Shown here: positions 11,801 through 26,800 of the stretch, one piece after another
How positions within the stretch are numbered: position 1 is the first letter of the stretch
Layout of the letters: every line of letters begins with the position of its first letter
Source: Bolinopsis microptera
Taxonomy: Eukaryota > Ctenophora > Tentaculata > Lobata > Bolinopsidae
Reading direction: 5' to 3'
NCBI RefSeq assembly: GCF_026151205.1
Contig: NC_087074.1
Location: 17,954,712 to 18,018,711 of the forward strand
DNA length: 64,000 nt
The notes under the pieces: model-generated
Database searches by the model: none
Told to the model about the DNA's origin: nothing
Seen by the model: only the letters and a program-made list of their open reading frames with translations
Position numbers and translations under genes: made by a program

Positions 11801-14800
11801 GCTAATTCTAGTTAATTCTAATTAATTCTAATTAATTTTAGTTAATTTTAATTAATTGTAATTAATTCTAGCTAGAATTAAGAGTAGCCTGCCAGTGGCG
11901 TAACGTTGCCTGTTGGCACTCCCACCGAAAAAGCGCGCCCCTGTTGGCGCCCCCTCCCCTTTTGGGGCCCCTCCCTAAAATTGAACAAATTAGGTGATTT
12001 TAGAGGATACGCCGGTAAAATCTCTAAAAAAGTGTGTATCTAGAACAAAACGCGCAGTTTTGCTCATCTCTAAAAAAGTGTGTATCTAGAACAAAACGCG
12101 CAGTTTTGCTAGTACTTTAGTTAAGTTTTCGAAATTGTCCCACATTCAAACGACGATTTGGCGCCCCCCTAAGACGGCGCCCCCCCCCCCCACCCCCCCC
12201 CCCCCCCCCCCCCCCCCCCGCACAGCGGGGCCCTTCGTTACGCCACTGTAGCCTGCTGACATGACTGTAGCTGCTTGAGAGTAGCCTGCTGATATATACA
12301 GTAAATATTCTCACTACTCTCAAGTTACAAATGAGCCAAATTGTTCAGTGAAATGTATACCATATAATAACTCATGTTAATTTCAGATTTCAGTGACCTC
12401 AGTGTTCAGCCCCTATCAATTAGTGTCCTTATCTGAAGGTACACTGAACATACACACTATACAGCAGTCTGGCTCTATTCAGCCCCTACAATGGTACATA
12501 GGAGGAATTAAAGGGGAATTTTGGGGTATTTTGGGGTATTTTGGGGTATTATGGGGTATTTTGAGGTATTTTGGGGAATGCCTTAGTGGATTTTGGAAAT
12601 CCCCCATAGTAGAGTCCCCCATAAAACCCCAAAGTACCCCAGAATACCCCTTGGCTTCCCCCTACATAACTCTATAACTAACTACGCCACATTTTCACAA
12701 TACGTGAAATATTTTCAAAATTTCACGTATTGTTTTAGCTTCCATTATTGATGGATTGATTTGCCAGTTGGGTTACTTAGTGACCAGGTAATGTTACCTA
12801 GTGACCAGTTTGGTTGATTATTCCTCTCCTCAGTGAAGGCTTGGCTAAAGCTCGTGGCTCAACCCTCTTCACTCTTCATCAGTCAACTGCTGCAGATGAG
12901 CAACCATCCGCTCAACTAGCCGTCGCTTGTAAAAGGAAAATAATACTGTACCGTGTAAGTAGGACCAACCCTTGAGTGTAGATTACAATAACCTACATAA
13001 GTAGAACCAACTCTTGAGTGTAGATTACAATAATCTACATAAGTAGAACCAACTTTTGAGTGTAGATAACAATAATCTACATAAGTAGAACCAGCTCTTG
13101 AGTGTAGATTACAATAATCTACATTTAAAGTAGAACCAACTCTTGAGTGTAGATTACAATAATCTACATAAGTAGAACCAACTCTTGAGTGTAGATTACA
13201 ATAATCTACATAAGTAGAACCAACTCTTGAGTGTAGATTACAATAATCTACATAAGTAGAACCAACTCTTGGGTGTAGATTACAATAATCTACATAAGTA
13301 GAACCAACTCTTGAGTGTAGATTACAATAATCTACATAAGTAGATCCTACCCTCGAGTATTGATTAAAATAATCTACCTAAGTATTGTGTAGTGGCTAAA
13401 GAAAGGACCACCTCAAGAAGTCAAGGAGATAAACCTGTATGACGTTCCCAAAGCGATGGTATTCCACGGCCAGGGCTACTCAGATAAGATTTACATTGGG
13501 TTTAAAGGGAAATACTGTCAGTTACATGTCTCGACTGAACAAGTTAAAGATATGCTTTGTACAGGTTAATAATAACCATTACTACTTTACTATTTCCATT
13601 ACTATAGTATCCTATTTCCCTGTTTGGGTGTTTCTTCTCCTCTTGATATTGTTAGCTACTTAGCGGGAATTATGTTGAACTACGGGTATATAAGTATGTC
13701 GAAGGTGCACATTCTTAACATGACATGTACTAGTAGGCACGGGTTACACTAGTTAGTAATATTATAGTGGGTAATGTAGTGAGAGGGTTACACTAGTTAG
13801 TAATATTATAGTGGGTAATGTAGTGAGAGGGTTACACTAGTTAGTAATATTATAGTGGGTAATGTAGTGAGAGGGTTACACTAGTTAGTAATATTAGAGT
13901 GGGTAATGTAGTGAGAGGCGCCCCAATCTAAAAGATGAGGAGAAATATAGCACCTAGCCAAGAACATCCCAGTATTGAAAATACATAGGAATATGTATAG
14001 ACTATAGGCTATTACCATTTTCTACTCAACTCCCACTTTTAGAATAATTTATATTTCAATACCGTGTCTCTTACACGCTAGTCGCTTTGTAGGGGCTTTG
14101 TATCTGATAACAGTCTAACCATTACCAAGACTCAGGACTCATGAGTGGTATTATGATAAACTGCTTGCGGAGGTAAACTGCTTGCGGAGGTAAACTCGTG
14201 GACACTGGACAGCGGGCCTAATTCATTACCATATTTTTGTAAAGTGATCTTATAAAATATATATTAATATAACAATGTAGTACTTAAAATAACTCATACT
14301 ACTAGGGAGGCAGTTGGAGGCGACAATGTTGTGGGTAGACAAAGAAACTGTTGCTATCTGTAAGGACGAGTGGAGCATTCTGCTTGCGGAGGACGGCAAA
14401 CCCTACCAAGATGAGTTCAAGTCAAACATTAAGTACGTTACCCTTCAAGTAGCTATTAGATATCGGGGGTGGGATGGCGGCACCCCACCCAAATGAACGT
14501 GATTATTACTTGATTTGATATTAGGTTCCTCAAATGAGTGATAATAGTGAGTCATAACATAACGAATTGTCTCAATCGAGCACTCAGTGGCTGTACTACT
14601 CAGTGACTGACAAATAAACGTTTGTACACTTTTTAAAGGCCCATCCTGGCAGGTGGTGCGACTGTCCCTCTGCGCTACTCTACTGCAAGCCCTACATTGT
14701 AGCGGTTATCAACAAGGGAATTGAAGTGAAGACTATTCAACTGGTGGAGCCCATTCAGGTAAGAGTCTTATTGATCCATCTTACTAACAGTCTTACTAAC

Positions 14801-17800
14801 AGTCTTACATGATATTCAATTTAGGGTCATGTTTAAGGTCAGGTTAGGGGTCGTACCCTCAAAACGCTTTTTTAGATAATAGTATGATATAAACAAAGTA
14901 TCGAGTATCAAAGTATCAATTTAGTGTCAGGTTTAAAACGCTTTTTTATTTAATATTATGTTATAAACAGTTTATAAACTCTATCACCTGTTTATCTAAC
15001 CTTAGTTTTGTAGGCAAGTTGATAGAAAGAGTAGTGCTCAGGCGTCTAAATGAACATCTAGAAAACAACAACCTGAACATCCCACAGCAGTCTGGATACA
15101 AATCAAAACACAGCACCGAGACTCTGCTTGTGAGAGTTGTTAACGATCTGCTCATTGCATCTACAGAAAGCAAGGCAACTGTTGTTCTTCTCCTAGATCT
15201 CAGCGCAGCTTTTGATACAGTTGACCACTGCAAACTACTGAACATCCTCAGAAATGAGTTGGGAATAACAGGGACAGCTTGGAAATGGTTCAGCAGCTTC
15301 CTCACAGGTAGATGTCAAACGATTAAAGTTGGAAATGAGGAATCTTATGAGATAGTGATTAAGTTTGGAGTCCCACAGGGCTCTGTGCTGGGTCCGGTCC
15401 TGTTCAACATCTACATTCGCTCTTTGTACTCAGCAGCACATGATTTGAACTTCTCCATCCAGGGTTACGCCGACGATCATCAGCTGTATAAAAGTTTCAA
15501 GCCAAACGAGGAGCCCACCGTCCTTATCAACGATGTTCCCAAATGTTTCCAAGAAATTAATGACTGGATGAAAAAACATTATCTACAGCTCAATGCAGGA
15601 AAAACTGAGATTCTTGTTTTTGGGACACCGCTTGTTCTCCAGCAGCTGTCTATAGGGGGCGTGTTTGTTAACTCTGAGACGTGTGTCAGGCTGTCACCTG
15701 TTGCAAAGAACCTCGGATTTCGTCTCGACTCTCAACTAAACTTTGGTGAGCAAATCAAGCAACTTAAAACATCGTGTTTTCTGAAACTAAGAGACCTTGC
15801 TAAGATGAAAACATTCCTCACAACCAAACAGATGGGAACACTGACTCAAGCAATTGTAATCTCATCGCTTGACTACTGCAATGCGCTTTACTATGGTTGT
15901 AGTCAAGCCTCAATTACGCAGCTGCAGAACATTCAGAACCGAGCATGCCGTCTGGTTTTTGGATTAAAGAAGAGAGACTCAGTCGAGGAGAAGCTCAAAT
16001 CCCTTCATTGGCTCAAGGTGAAGGAAAGGATTGAGTTTAAGCTATGTTTACTGATTTTCAAAGCAGTCAATGGTGTTGCTCCTGCATATCTGTGTGATCT
16101 AGTAACATTTGTTAGTTCGAGTAGCAGAAGAACTTCCTCCTTACACCTACCTGTCGGATCTACAAGATCGCACCCAAGAGCGTTTCAGACTGTTGCTCCG
16201 AAAATCTGGAACCAACTACCAATTGAAATTAAGACTTGTTCTGATGTTGATCTGTTCAAAACATTATTAAAAACTCACCTGTTTAAGAAAAGTTATGGCT
16301 TGAGCGATTAATTGACAATATAACTTTATGTTATTTGCTTAAACTGTTTAGGATGCAACCTAATGTCATGATCTTTTTGAACTTATTAGCAATTAGACTG
16401 TTAGCTCGCTTCATAAGCATATCATCTTCTTTCCAAAACTTTTTATGTCCTATGCATACACTCCTGGATAGTTATCTTGATCTAGTATCTTTGTTTCACA
16501 CAATAGAGCATAAGTTTTGTGGTTTATCCACTGGGCTTAGAGTTTGTGTTTAAGCTACCAAATTTTATTATTATTATTTATTATAAACAGGTGATAGAGT
16601 TACCGAAAGTGAAGTTGGTGGCACGAGATAAACGAATGTTCGTAGCTTCAGCCACCCACCTCTGGGAACTGAAACTGAAGGACCTTATTCTTCAGGCGAG
16701 TGCTTTACAAGAAGTATCTTCTTAAAAATAGAGTATAACCTCATCATTATAATTTCTCTTTCTTTAGAGTCAAAACATGAGGTGACAAAACATACATTTT
16801 GTATCATGATTACATTTTCATCCCTTCCATGAATGTATTTGTAAATATTACGTATAAATATACGTATAATATACATGTTTAATATCTTACTTTATACAGT
16901 CCAAAAGTGGCCCAAGTGTGACTACCCACACGCAACCTCTTAATAACTCACGTAATTCGTCTCCAAATTGCACCAAAATTTCAGAGATTATAGATATGGG
17001 TCAAACTTAGATTTCCTGAAAGTTTCGTAAGCCACGCCCAATTACAGTGGGCGTGGCGTGACACTCCCTCTTTTTCACTAATGTCTTCATAAAATGAGAA
17101 CGCTTTAAGCTAAGAACTCCAAATTTTTTGCACAAATTTGGCTTGATAATTTAAAACCTTTCCCAAAGTTTCAAGTTCATTGTTCAAAATTTGGCTGAGT
17201 TATGACCATTTCAAAATTCATCGGAAACGTGATCCGAGCACTCAGTCAGTGATCTCTGCACTCAATCAGTGATCTCGTCACCCAATCTGATCAAGAGTAA
17301 GGCGTTAGCTGTATTAATGAGGTTCATTAGGCTTTACCAAACATACTGAGGAGATGAAGTTCTGATCATGATTGATTGGATACCGATAATGACTTTGCTA
17401 GACAGGAAAACACCAAATTCTTCGTAAAAGTAAGGTCCTAGGATTCCACGAGAACTGATGGAGCACCAGATCGTGACCTTTTCAGGAAAATCAGGAATCA
17501 CGGTCTAAAAGTTGGTGTTTCTTTGTGATCCGATAGACCCGGTTAGAAAGATCTCGCTTTAGGATTCGTTGAAGGGATGTTCTGCTGAGGTCTAAGGCAG
17601 GAGCTCGTTTTCGGGTGCCAATTTTAGGTGTATCCATCACGTCACAAACAACCATGGTGATGTTTTCTTCGGTCCTCGCAGTTCGTCTTCTGCCGACTCT
17701 TCACCGATCGTTTGCAGAAAAAGTGAACTTGATCTTGTGATGCATATCAAAGCAGCTTTTCCGGCAAGGGGATGGTCGGTTGAATTTCATTTAAAATTGT

Positions 17801-20800
17801 CGATTAAGCTGAGGACAGAACTCCCCATTCTCTTTCTTCAGGTAGACAAACAATCGTTGTTCCGCAGATTCAATGGATAGTTCATTCCTTTTTATCGATT
17901 GTAAGGAACGAACCTGTGACTAGCAGGGCTAACAAGCCCTGCAACCAATCAAGCGGTGCATGTGAGCCAAACAGGCCATTAACCAAGTGCAGAGATCACT
18001 GACTGAGTGCTCGGATCACGTTTCCGATGAATTTTGAAATGGTCATAACTCAGCCAAATTTTGAACAATGAACTTGAAACTTTGGGAAAGGTTTTAAATT
18101 ATCAAGCCAAATGTGTGCAAAAAATTTGGAGTTCTTAGCTTAAAGCGTTCTCATTTTATGAAGACAATAGTGAAAAAGAGGGAGTGTCACGCCACGCCCA
18201 CTGTAATTGGGCGTGGCTTACGAAACTTTCAGGAAATCTAAGTTTGACCCATATCTATAATCTCTGAAATTTTGGTGCAATTTGAAGACGAATTACGTAA
18301 GTTATAAAAAGGTTGCGTGTGGGTAGTCACTTTTGGGCCACCCTGTATATAAAGCAAGACGATATATGTATCATAATATAATAATACATAACATGAAGAC
18401 GTTTGTAACTTGTTTAAAAAGCATTAATACAGTAAAACACCCATTATTACCATTTTACTGACATGATTTTTGACTACTTTTCGCGAAGACCACACCGTGA
18501 GAGATGCTGCCTTTTGACCAGTATAAAGAATTTAAAAATTGGCCAAGGTATAAGAGCTTTAGGTCCAGAAATTTGGACCCCCAAATGGTATCACAAACAC
18601 AAAATAAATGAATTTTGTTTTATCTTGACACCACTTTTGGGTCGGACGGGTTTCTGCTAGGAGAAAAAGGCTGGCTTCGTCTAATATTAGTACCCTAAAG
18701 CGAAAGTACAATAGCAATGGATTACACAGGATTAAATCTGTAGCAATGTGTCAACGCTTCGTGCTTTAATTCATTGAACAATCCTTCGGAAAATTGAACA
18801 TTACAGGAACAAATAGCATCCTGAACGTTTAAATGTATTTTCCAAAGTAACTTGCCAAAAAAACAGCCAAAGAACTGGTCACAATGAAATAGTGGTCATC
18901 ACCAGAAGTCTTAAGTTAAATGTTGACAAACCCATACCCATAAGTTTAGGTTGTCACAACATTCCTTAGTCCTTACCGTACATTGCATTCTTACCCCGGC
19001 CCTACCTAGATTGAGCGTTATAAAGTGTGCACTTAACAAGAATTTCTGTGTCATTTTCGTAGGTGCGCTTTTGTGCCGCCTACTCTGCTGTTCTCGCGCA
19101 TACGCTCACTTTTTTGGAACCAATTTACATCAATACACGTAGAGTATACAGTAATTTGTCGAATCGAAAAATATTCGTGTTCATTTTTTTCAAATGAAGG
19201 TTCGCATTTATTTGATAGTTTGTATAGTCGGATCGAGCCAAATTTCATTGAATTGTGTTTGGCAATCCGAATTACGTTTGTTCTGAAAAAATGAGGGTTG
19301 TAGCTTCTCAGATAACCGAAATACGAAGCATAACGAGTTTATTCATTATGTGAGATCAGGTGATTGGTTTACCTAATCACGTGATAAGGTGACCCCGTTA
19401 TGGTTAAACATTATGGGAATCTTTAAGGCTGCCCAATTAAGGTGTCGTGTCACGGTGTCACATAATCACCCAGTCAGTTTTGTTAACGAGATACACAAAA
19501 TGCTTGATAACTTCGTCATTTCTAATCCGTTTTGCCTCATTTTTGTTAGATCAGATGCAATATTTAATAATCTACCGTCTCTGAAGAAATTAGGCGTCCA
19601 GCATGTTCAGAGATAACAATATAGGTGTTTTAATATTGAATGGGCGTGGTCTAAAATATTCGAATTTTCAAATTTTGGCGACGGAACCCTCGAACAAGTA
19701 GGTACAGTATGCCATCTGCAAAGCAACAACTCTCAAATATAAAACACGGCAGAGGTATAAGACTCAACGTTTGCACACTGACTTTCATTTAGATAACATA
19801 TTGTGTTTAAAAAATGTGAGGATAATTAATATTTAAACATGTGACAGGTGGACAAGCTAATAACTTTAAAGCAGTTTGAGTTAGCCGAGACACTCAACAA
19901 GATGACACACGAGCAAGGTGGTGATCACGAGCAAGCGGTCAGTTTACTAGATTGTGGAATAAACACGTTATTTAGTACTCAGTATGATTATGATATGTGT
20001 ATTTTATGTTTCTTTCATCCAAATTTCTGATTGTTTCTGAGTAGACTAATACTCAGTAACAATCTGAAATTTGAATGAAAGAAACGGCAAATCACGAGAC
20101 TCAATAATAATACACGACTCAATCAGATGTGATATGTATTTTAGATGTAGTGCTATTTTGCAGAGTAGACTGCATTGTGATGTAGTGCTATTTTGCAGAG
20201 TAGACTGCACTGTGATACAGTGCTATTTTGCAGAGTAGACTGCATTGTGATGTAGTGCTATTTTGCAGAGTAGACTGCACTGTGATACATTGCTATTTTG
20301 CAGAGTAGACTGCACTGTGATGTAGTGATATTTTGCAGAGTAGACTGCACTGTGATACATTGCTATTTTGCAGAGTAGACTGCACTGTGATACATTGCTA
20401 TTTTGCAGAGTAGACTGCACTGTGATACAGTGCTATTTTGCAGAGTAGACTGCACTGTGATACAGTGCTATTTTGCAGAATATACTGCACTGTGATACAG
20501 TGCTATTTTGCAGAGTAGACTGCACTGTGATGTAGTGCTATTTTGCAGAGTAGACTGCACTGTGATACATTGCTATTTTGCAGAGTAGACTGCACTGTGA
20601 TATAGTGCTATTTTGCAGAGTAGACTGCACTGTGATGTAGTGCTATTTTGCAGAGTAGACTGCACTGTGATACATTGCTATTTTGCAGAGTAGACTGCAC
20701 TGTGATATAGTGCTATTTTGCAGAGTAGACTGCACTATGATACAGTGCTATTTTGCAGAGTAGACTGCACTGTGATATAATGATATTTCGCAGAATAGAC

Positions 20801-23800
20801 AGCGAACAGTGATCAACACCCAAGCAGCGTATCATGAGTTTATTAATAAGAGATATGAGAAGTCAATGACGAGGTTTCAGAAAACTAATGTCGAGGTTAG
20901 ATTTATAGTTTTTATTTTATCTAGCTGTCGTGTGCATTGCCGAAAAATCTATGTTTTTACAAATAAGCAATATCTTCAACTTCAAATACATTATACACTA
21001 TAGGTTGCCAACGTTATAGGACTGTTTCCAGAGCTCCTCTCCAAGAAGATGCAGGATAAGCAGGTCTACCCTGCAGACATTCTGGAGGCTAGAAAATACC
21101 TTACTACTAAGGACATTGAAACAGGTGCTGTTCTGATCATTAATTATATAGATTAATAATTTATAATAATTCGCATATTAACTGGGAAAATAATCAATTA
21201 TTTGTAATAAGTTTTAGCTCTGATGTGTAGGTCATTTTTGATGTCACATTTTATCTCAAATTGTGCCTACAGAGTGAAAACATAAAAACTTAATCATTTT
21301 AATTTCTAAGCTCTAGCATTGATTTACAATTATTTATCATCCAAAATTTTAGGAGATTTTACGACACAAAGATTAACTGTTAATAATTTTTGGAGGAGGA
21401 AGAGTTGGAATTGGAGGGGGGGGGGGGGGGGGGGGTCATGTTAATAAAGCATGATCCCCCACCACCCATTTAGCAACCAAAAGCTTTTAACGAGCTTATA
21501 CATGCTGTCAGGTCTGGAAGCATTAGAAAAGTATCTGGTGGCGAAGAGATTTGACCTGAACAAATACGAGGAGGAAGTTGAGAACAGCAAACAAACCAAG
21601 ATAATTATCGACACAACTCTCTTGAAGTGTTATCTGCAGAACAAACCTAAGATGGTCGCTTCTCTCCTCAGGTTTAAATCTTTTTTTCGATTGTTAATAG
21701 AAAGTTCCTAATTTTGACAAAAATTTGCCAGGCTGTGTCCCCCCTCCTTCGCAGTGCCGGGCTGTGTCCCCTCTCCTTCACATTGCCGGGCTGTGTCCCC
21801 CTCCTTCACACTGCCGGGCTGTGTCCCCCCTCCTTCACATTGCCGGGCTGTGTCCCCCCTCCTTCGCAGTGCCGGGCTGTGTCCCCTCTCCTTCACATTG
21901 CCGGGCTGTGTCCCCCTCCTTCACACTGCCAGGCTGTGTCCCCCCTCCTTCACATTGCCGGGCTGTGTCCCCTCCCTTCACACTGCCGGGCTGTGTCCCC
22001 CCTCCTTCACACTGCCGGGCTGTGTCCCCCCTCCTTCACATTGCCGGGCTGTGTCCCCCCTCCTTCACACTGCCAGGCTGTGTCCCCCCTCCTTCACATT
22101 GCCGGGCTGTGTCCCCCCTCCTTCACATTGCCGGGATGTGTCCCCCCTCCTTCACACTGCCGGGCTGTGTCCCCCCTCCTTCACACTGCCGGGCTGTGTC
22201 CCCCCTCCTTCACATTGCCGGGCTGTGTCCCCCCTCCTTCACATTGCCGGGCTGTGTCCCCCCTCCTTCACATTGCCGGGCTGTGTCCCCTCTCCTTCAC
22301 ATTGCCAGGCTGTGTCCCCCCTCCTTCACATTGCCGGGCTGTGTCCCCTCTCCTTCACACTGCCGGGCTGTGTCCCCCCTCCTTCACATTGCCGGGGTGT
22401 GTCCCCCCTCCTTCACATTGCCGGGCTGTGTCCCCTCTCCTTCACATTGCCGGGGTGTGTCCCCCCTCCTTCACACTGCCGGGCTGTGTCCCCTCTCCTT
22501 CACATAGCCGGGGTGTGTCCCCCCTCCTTCACATTGCCGGGCTGTGTCCCCTCTCCTTCACATTGCCGGGCCGTGTCCCCCCTCCTTCACATTGCCGGGG
22601 TGTGTCCCCCCTCCTTCACATTGCCGGGCTGTGTCCCCCCTCCTTCACAAGTTCACACTGCCGGGCTGTGTCCCCCCTCCTTCACATTGCCGGGCTGTGT
22701 CCCCCCTCCTTCACACTGCCGGGCTGTGTCCCCCCTCCTACACATTGCCGGGCTGTGTCCCCCCTCCTTCACACTGCCGGGCTGTGTCCCCCCTCCTTCA
22801 CACTGCCGGGCTGTGTCCCCTCTCCTTCACATTGCCGGGCTGTGTACCCCCTCCTTCACACTGCCGGGCTGTGTCCCCCCTCCTTCACATTGCCGGGCTG
22901 TGTCACAGTATATAATATATCCGACTCTCTCGTTTGTGTAACAGTTAGTGACCAATATATCCCACTTTTTTGAGGAGGACAAATTTAACAAAATTGAAAG
23001 CTAACACGTTCACTAATACTATATAGTAATATGTAAATATTATAGTAACCCGTGTATAGATATAGAATATCAGCAGAAATAGAGTAACCGTTATTTATCT
23101 GCACTGATATGATAATTGAATAAATTGAACCGATTTAATGGCAAATGGTTAATAAAGGTAAACATTCGTCACTTAACTAATGATTGGTATATTATATGAT
23201 CATTGACTACCTTAGGTGACTTATTTATATGGGGATTTTGAGAAAAACAAAAACCCATATTTTAAGACCACCAAAACTTCAATTCTCAGAATTATATCAT
23301 ATAAATGCAACTTAAATATGTCTCCTAAGCCCCTGAGGTGTAAGGTTACAAAGATTTTGCTCATTGTAAATATTGTCACTAAATTTGCAGGTGGTAATAA
23401 TAATTACTGTGATCAAAGTAAGAGTCTCATTTCCAATTCTCACACAGGCTGAAGGATAACGAGTGCCACATAGTGGAGAGTGAGCGGGCGCTTAAACGTG
23501 CGCGCCGCATGAACGACATCATCATTCTCTACAAGTCTAAGGTAAGACAACATTATTAACTATTTCAACAGGTCCAAATTAACAATCTCTAGATTTCTAA
23601 GTTGTTTTTATCTCAAACTGTGACTGTGACTGTGACTGTGACTGTGACTGTGACTGTGACTGGTGTTCACACCTGTAATATGAGACCTTTATTACTTACA
23701 GGGGGTTATTAGCACCTGTACTTACAGACCTGTAACCACCTGCAACAGTGTGTTTGGCACTAAAATGTGGAAGTATTCCCTCTCATCCCCGAGCAGGGAC

Positions 23801-26800
23801 AAAAGGATTTCGCGGTTATTTTGGCCAAAAATCGCGATACCGCGAATTACATTTCGCGGTATATTAAACTATACATAAAATTGGTCGCAAATAATGGGAA
23901 AAATCGCGATTCCGTACATGCCGCGATTTCCTTTTGTCCCTGTCCCCGAGATAAACTATATGCACTATAATAGTCAGTAGATTAGGAGGAACTGTAGTTA
24001 CATTGTAAACAGTGTAGGTTAAACCCAATCCTGACTCCAGGGACAGCACGTAGTTACATTGTAAACAGTGTAGGTTAAACCCAATCCTGACTCCAGGGAC
24101 AGCACGTATTTACATTGTAAACAGTACAGTGTAGGTTAAACCCAATCCTGACTCCAGGGACAGCACGTAGTTACATTGTAAACAGTGTAGGTTAAACCCA
24201 ATCCTGACTCCAGGGACAGCACGTAGTTACATTGTAGACAGTGTAGGTTAAACCCAATCCTGACTCCAGGGACAGCACGTATTTACATTGTAAACAGTGT
24301 AGCTTAAACCCAATCCTGACTCCAGGGACAGCACGGAGTTACATTGTAAACAGTGTAGGTTAAACCCAATCCTGACTTCAGGGACAGCACGTAGTTACAT
24401 TGTAAACAGTGTAGGTTAAACTCGATCCTGACTCAAGGGACAGCACGTAGTTACATTGTAAACAGTGTAGGTTAAACCCAATCCTGACTCCAGGGACAGC
24501 ACGTAGTTACATTGTAAACAGTGTAGGTTAAACTCAATCCTGACTCCAGGGACAACACGTAGTTACATTGTAAACAGTGTAGGTTAAACCCAATCCTGAC
24601 TCCAGGGACAGCACGTATTTACATTGTAAACAGTGTAGGTTAAACCCAATCCTGACTCCAGGGACAGCACGTAGTTACATTGTAAACAGTGTAGGTTAAA
24701 CCCAATCCTGACTCAAGGGACAGCACGTAGTTACATTGTAAACAGTGTAGGTTAAACCCAATCCTGACTCCAGGGACAGCACGTAGTTACATTGTAAACA
24801 GTGTACGTTAAACCCAATCCTGACTCCAGGGACAGCACGTAGTTACATTGTTAACAGTGTAGGTTAAACCCAATCCTGACTCCAGGGACAGCACGTAGTT
24901 ACATTGTTAACAGTGTAGGTTAAATCCAATCCTGACTCCAGGGACAGCACGTAGTTACATTGTAAACAGCACTGTAGGTTAAACCCAATCCTGACTCCAG
25001 GGACAGCACGTAGTTACATTGTAAACAGTGTAGGTTAAACCCAATCCTGACTCCAGGGACAGCACGTAGTTACATTGTAAACAGTGTAGGTTAAACCCAA
25101 TCCTGACTCCAGGGACAGCACGTAGTTACATTGTAAACAGTGTAGGTTAAACCCAATCCTGACTCCAGGGACAGCACGTAGTTACATTGTTAACAGTGTA
25201 GGTTAAACCCAATCCTGACTCCAGGGACAGCACGTAGTTACATTGTTAACAGTGTAGGTTAAACCCAATCCTGACTCCAGGGACAGCACGTAGTTACATT
25301 GTAAACAGTGTAGGTTAAACCCAATCCTGACTCCAGGGACAGCACGTAGTTACATTGTAAACAGTGTACGTTAAACCCAATCCTGACTCCAGGGACAGCA
25401 CGTAGTTACATTGTTAACAGTGTAGGTTAAATCCAATCCTGACTCCAGGGACAGCACGTAGTTACATTGTTAACAGTGTAGGTTAAATCCAATCCTGACT
25501 CCAGGGACAGCACGTAGTTACATTGTAAACAGTGTAGGTTAAACCCAATCCTGACTCCAGGGACAGCACGTAGTTACATTGTAAACAGTGTAGGTTAAAC
25601 CCAATCCTGACTCCAGGGACAGCACGTAGTTACATTGTAAACAGTGTAGGTTAAACCCAATCCTGACTCCAGGGACAGCACGTAGTTATATTGTAAACAG
25701 TGTAGGTTAAACTCGATCCTGACTCCAGGGACAGCACGTAGTTACATTGTAAACAGTGTAGGTTAAACCCAATCCTGACTCCAGGGACAGCACGTAGTTA
25801 CATTGTAATCAGTGTAGGTTAAACTCGATCCTGACTCCAGGGACAGCACGTAGTTACATTGTAAACAGTGTAGGTTAAACCCAATCCTGACTCCAGGGAC
25901 AGCACGTAGTTACATTGTAAACAGTGTAGGTTAAACCCAATCCTGACTCCAGGGACAACACGTAGTTACATTGTAAACAGTGTAGGTTAAACCCAATCCT
26001 GACTCCAGGGACAGCACGTAGTTACATTGTAAACAGTGTAGGTTAAACCCAATCCTGACTCCAGGGACAGCACGTAGTTACATTGTAAACAGTGTAGGTT
26101 AAACCCAATCCTGACTCCAGGGACAGCACGTAGTTACATTGTAAACAGTGTAGGTTAAACCCAATCCTGACTCCAGGGACAGCACGTAGTTACATTGTAA
26201 ACAGTGTAGGTTAAACCCAATCCTGACTCCAGGGACAGCACGTAGTTACATTGTAAACAGTGTAGGTTAAACCCAATCCTGACTCCAGGGACAGCACGTA
26301 GTTACATTGTAAACAGTGTAGGTTAAACCCAATCCTGACTCCAGGGACAGCACGTAGTTACATTGTAAACAGTGTAGGTTAAACCCAATCCTGACTCCAG
26401 GGACAGCACGTAGTTACATTGTAAACAGTGTACGTTAAACCCAATCCTGACTCCAGGGACAGCACGTAGTTACATTGTTAACAGTGTAGGTTAAATCCAA
26501 TCCTGACTCCAGGGACAGCACGTAGTTACATTGTTAACAGTGTAGGTTAAATCCAATCCTGACTCCAGGGACAGCACGTAGTTACATTGTAAACAGTGTA
26601 GGTTAAACCCAATCCTGACTCCAGGGACAGCACGTAGTTACATTGTAAACAGTGTAGGTTAAACCCAATCCTGACTCCAGGGACAGCACGTAGTTACATT
26701 GTAAACAGTGTAGGTTAAACCCAATCCTGACTCCAGGGACAGCACGTAGTTATATTGTAAACAGTGTAGGTTAAACTCGATCCTGACTCCAGGGACAGCA

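Noticed and set aside
14961-15305. Antisense 114-codon frame over the LINE
   Set aside because: Shadow of the reverse transcriptase coding strand.
21714-22973. Open frames of up to 419 codons in all three forward phases (PSHCRAVSPLLHI repeats)
   Set aside because: They are translations of a 29-bp minisatellite inside a VPS39 intron; stop-free frames follow from the GC-rich repeat.
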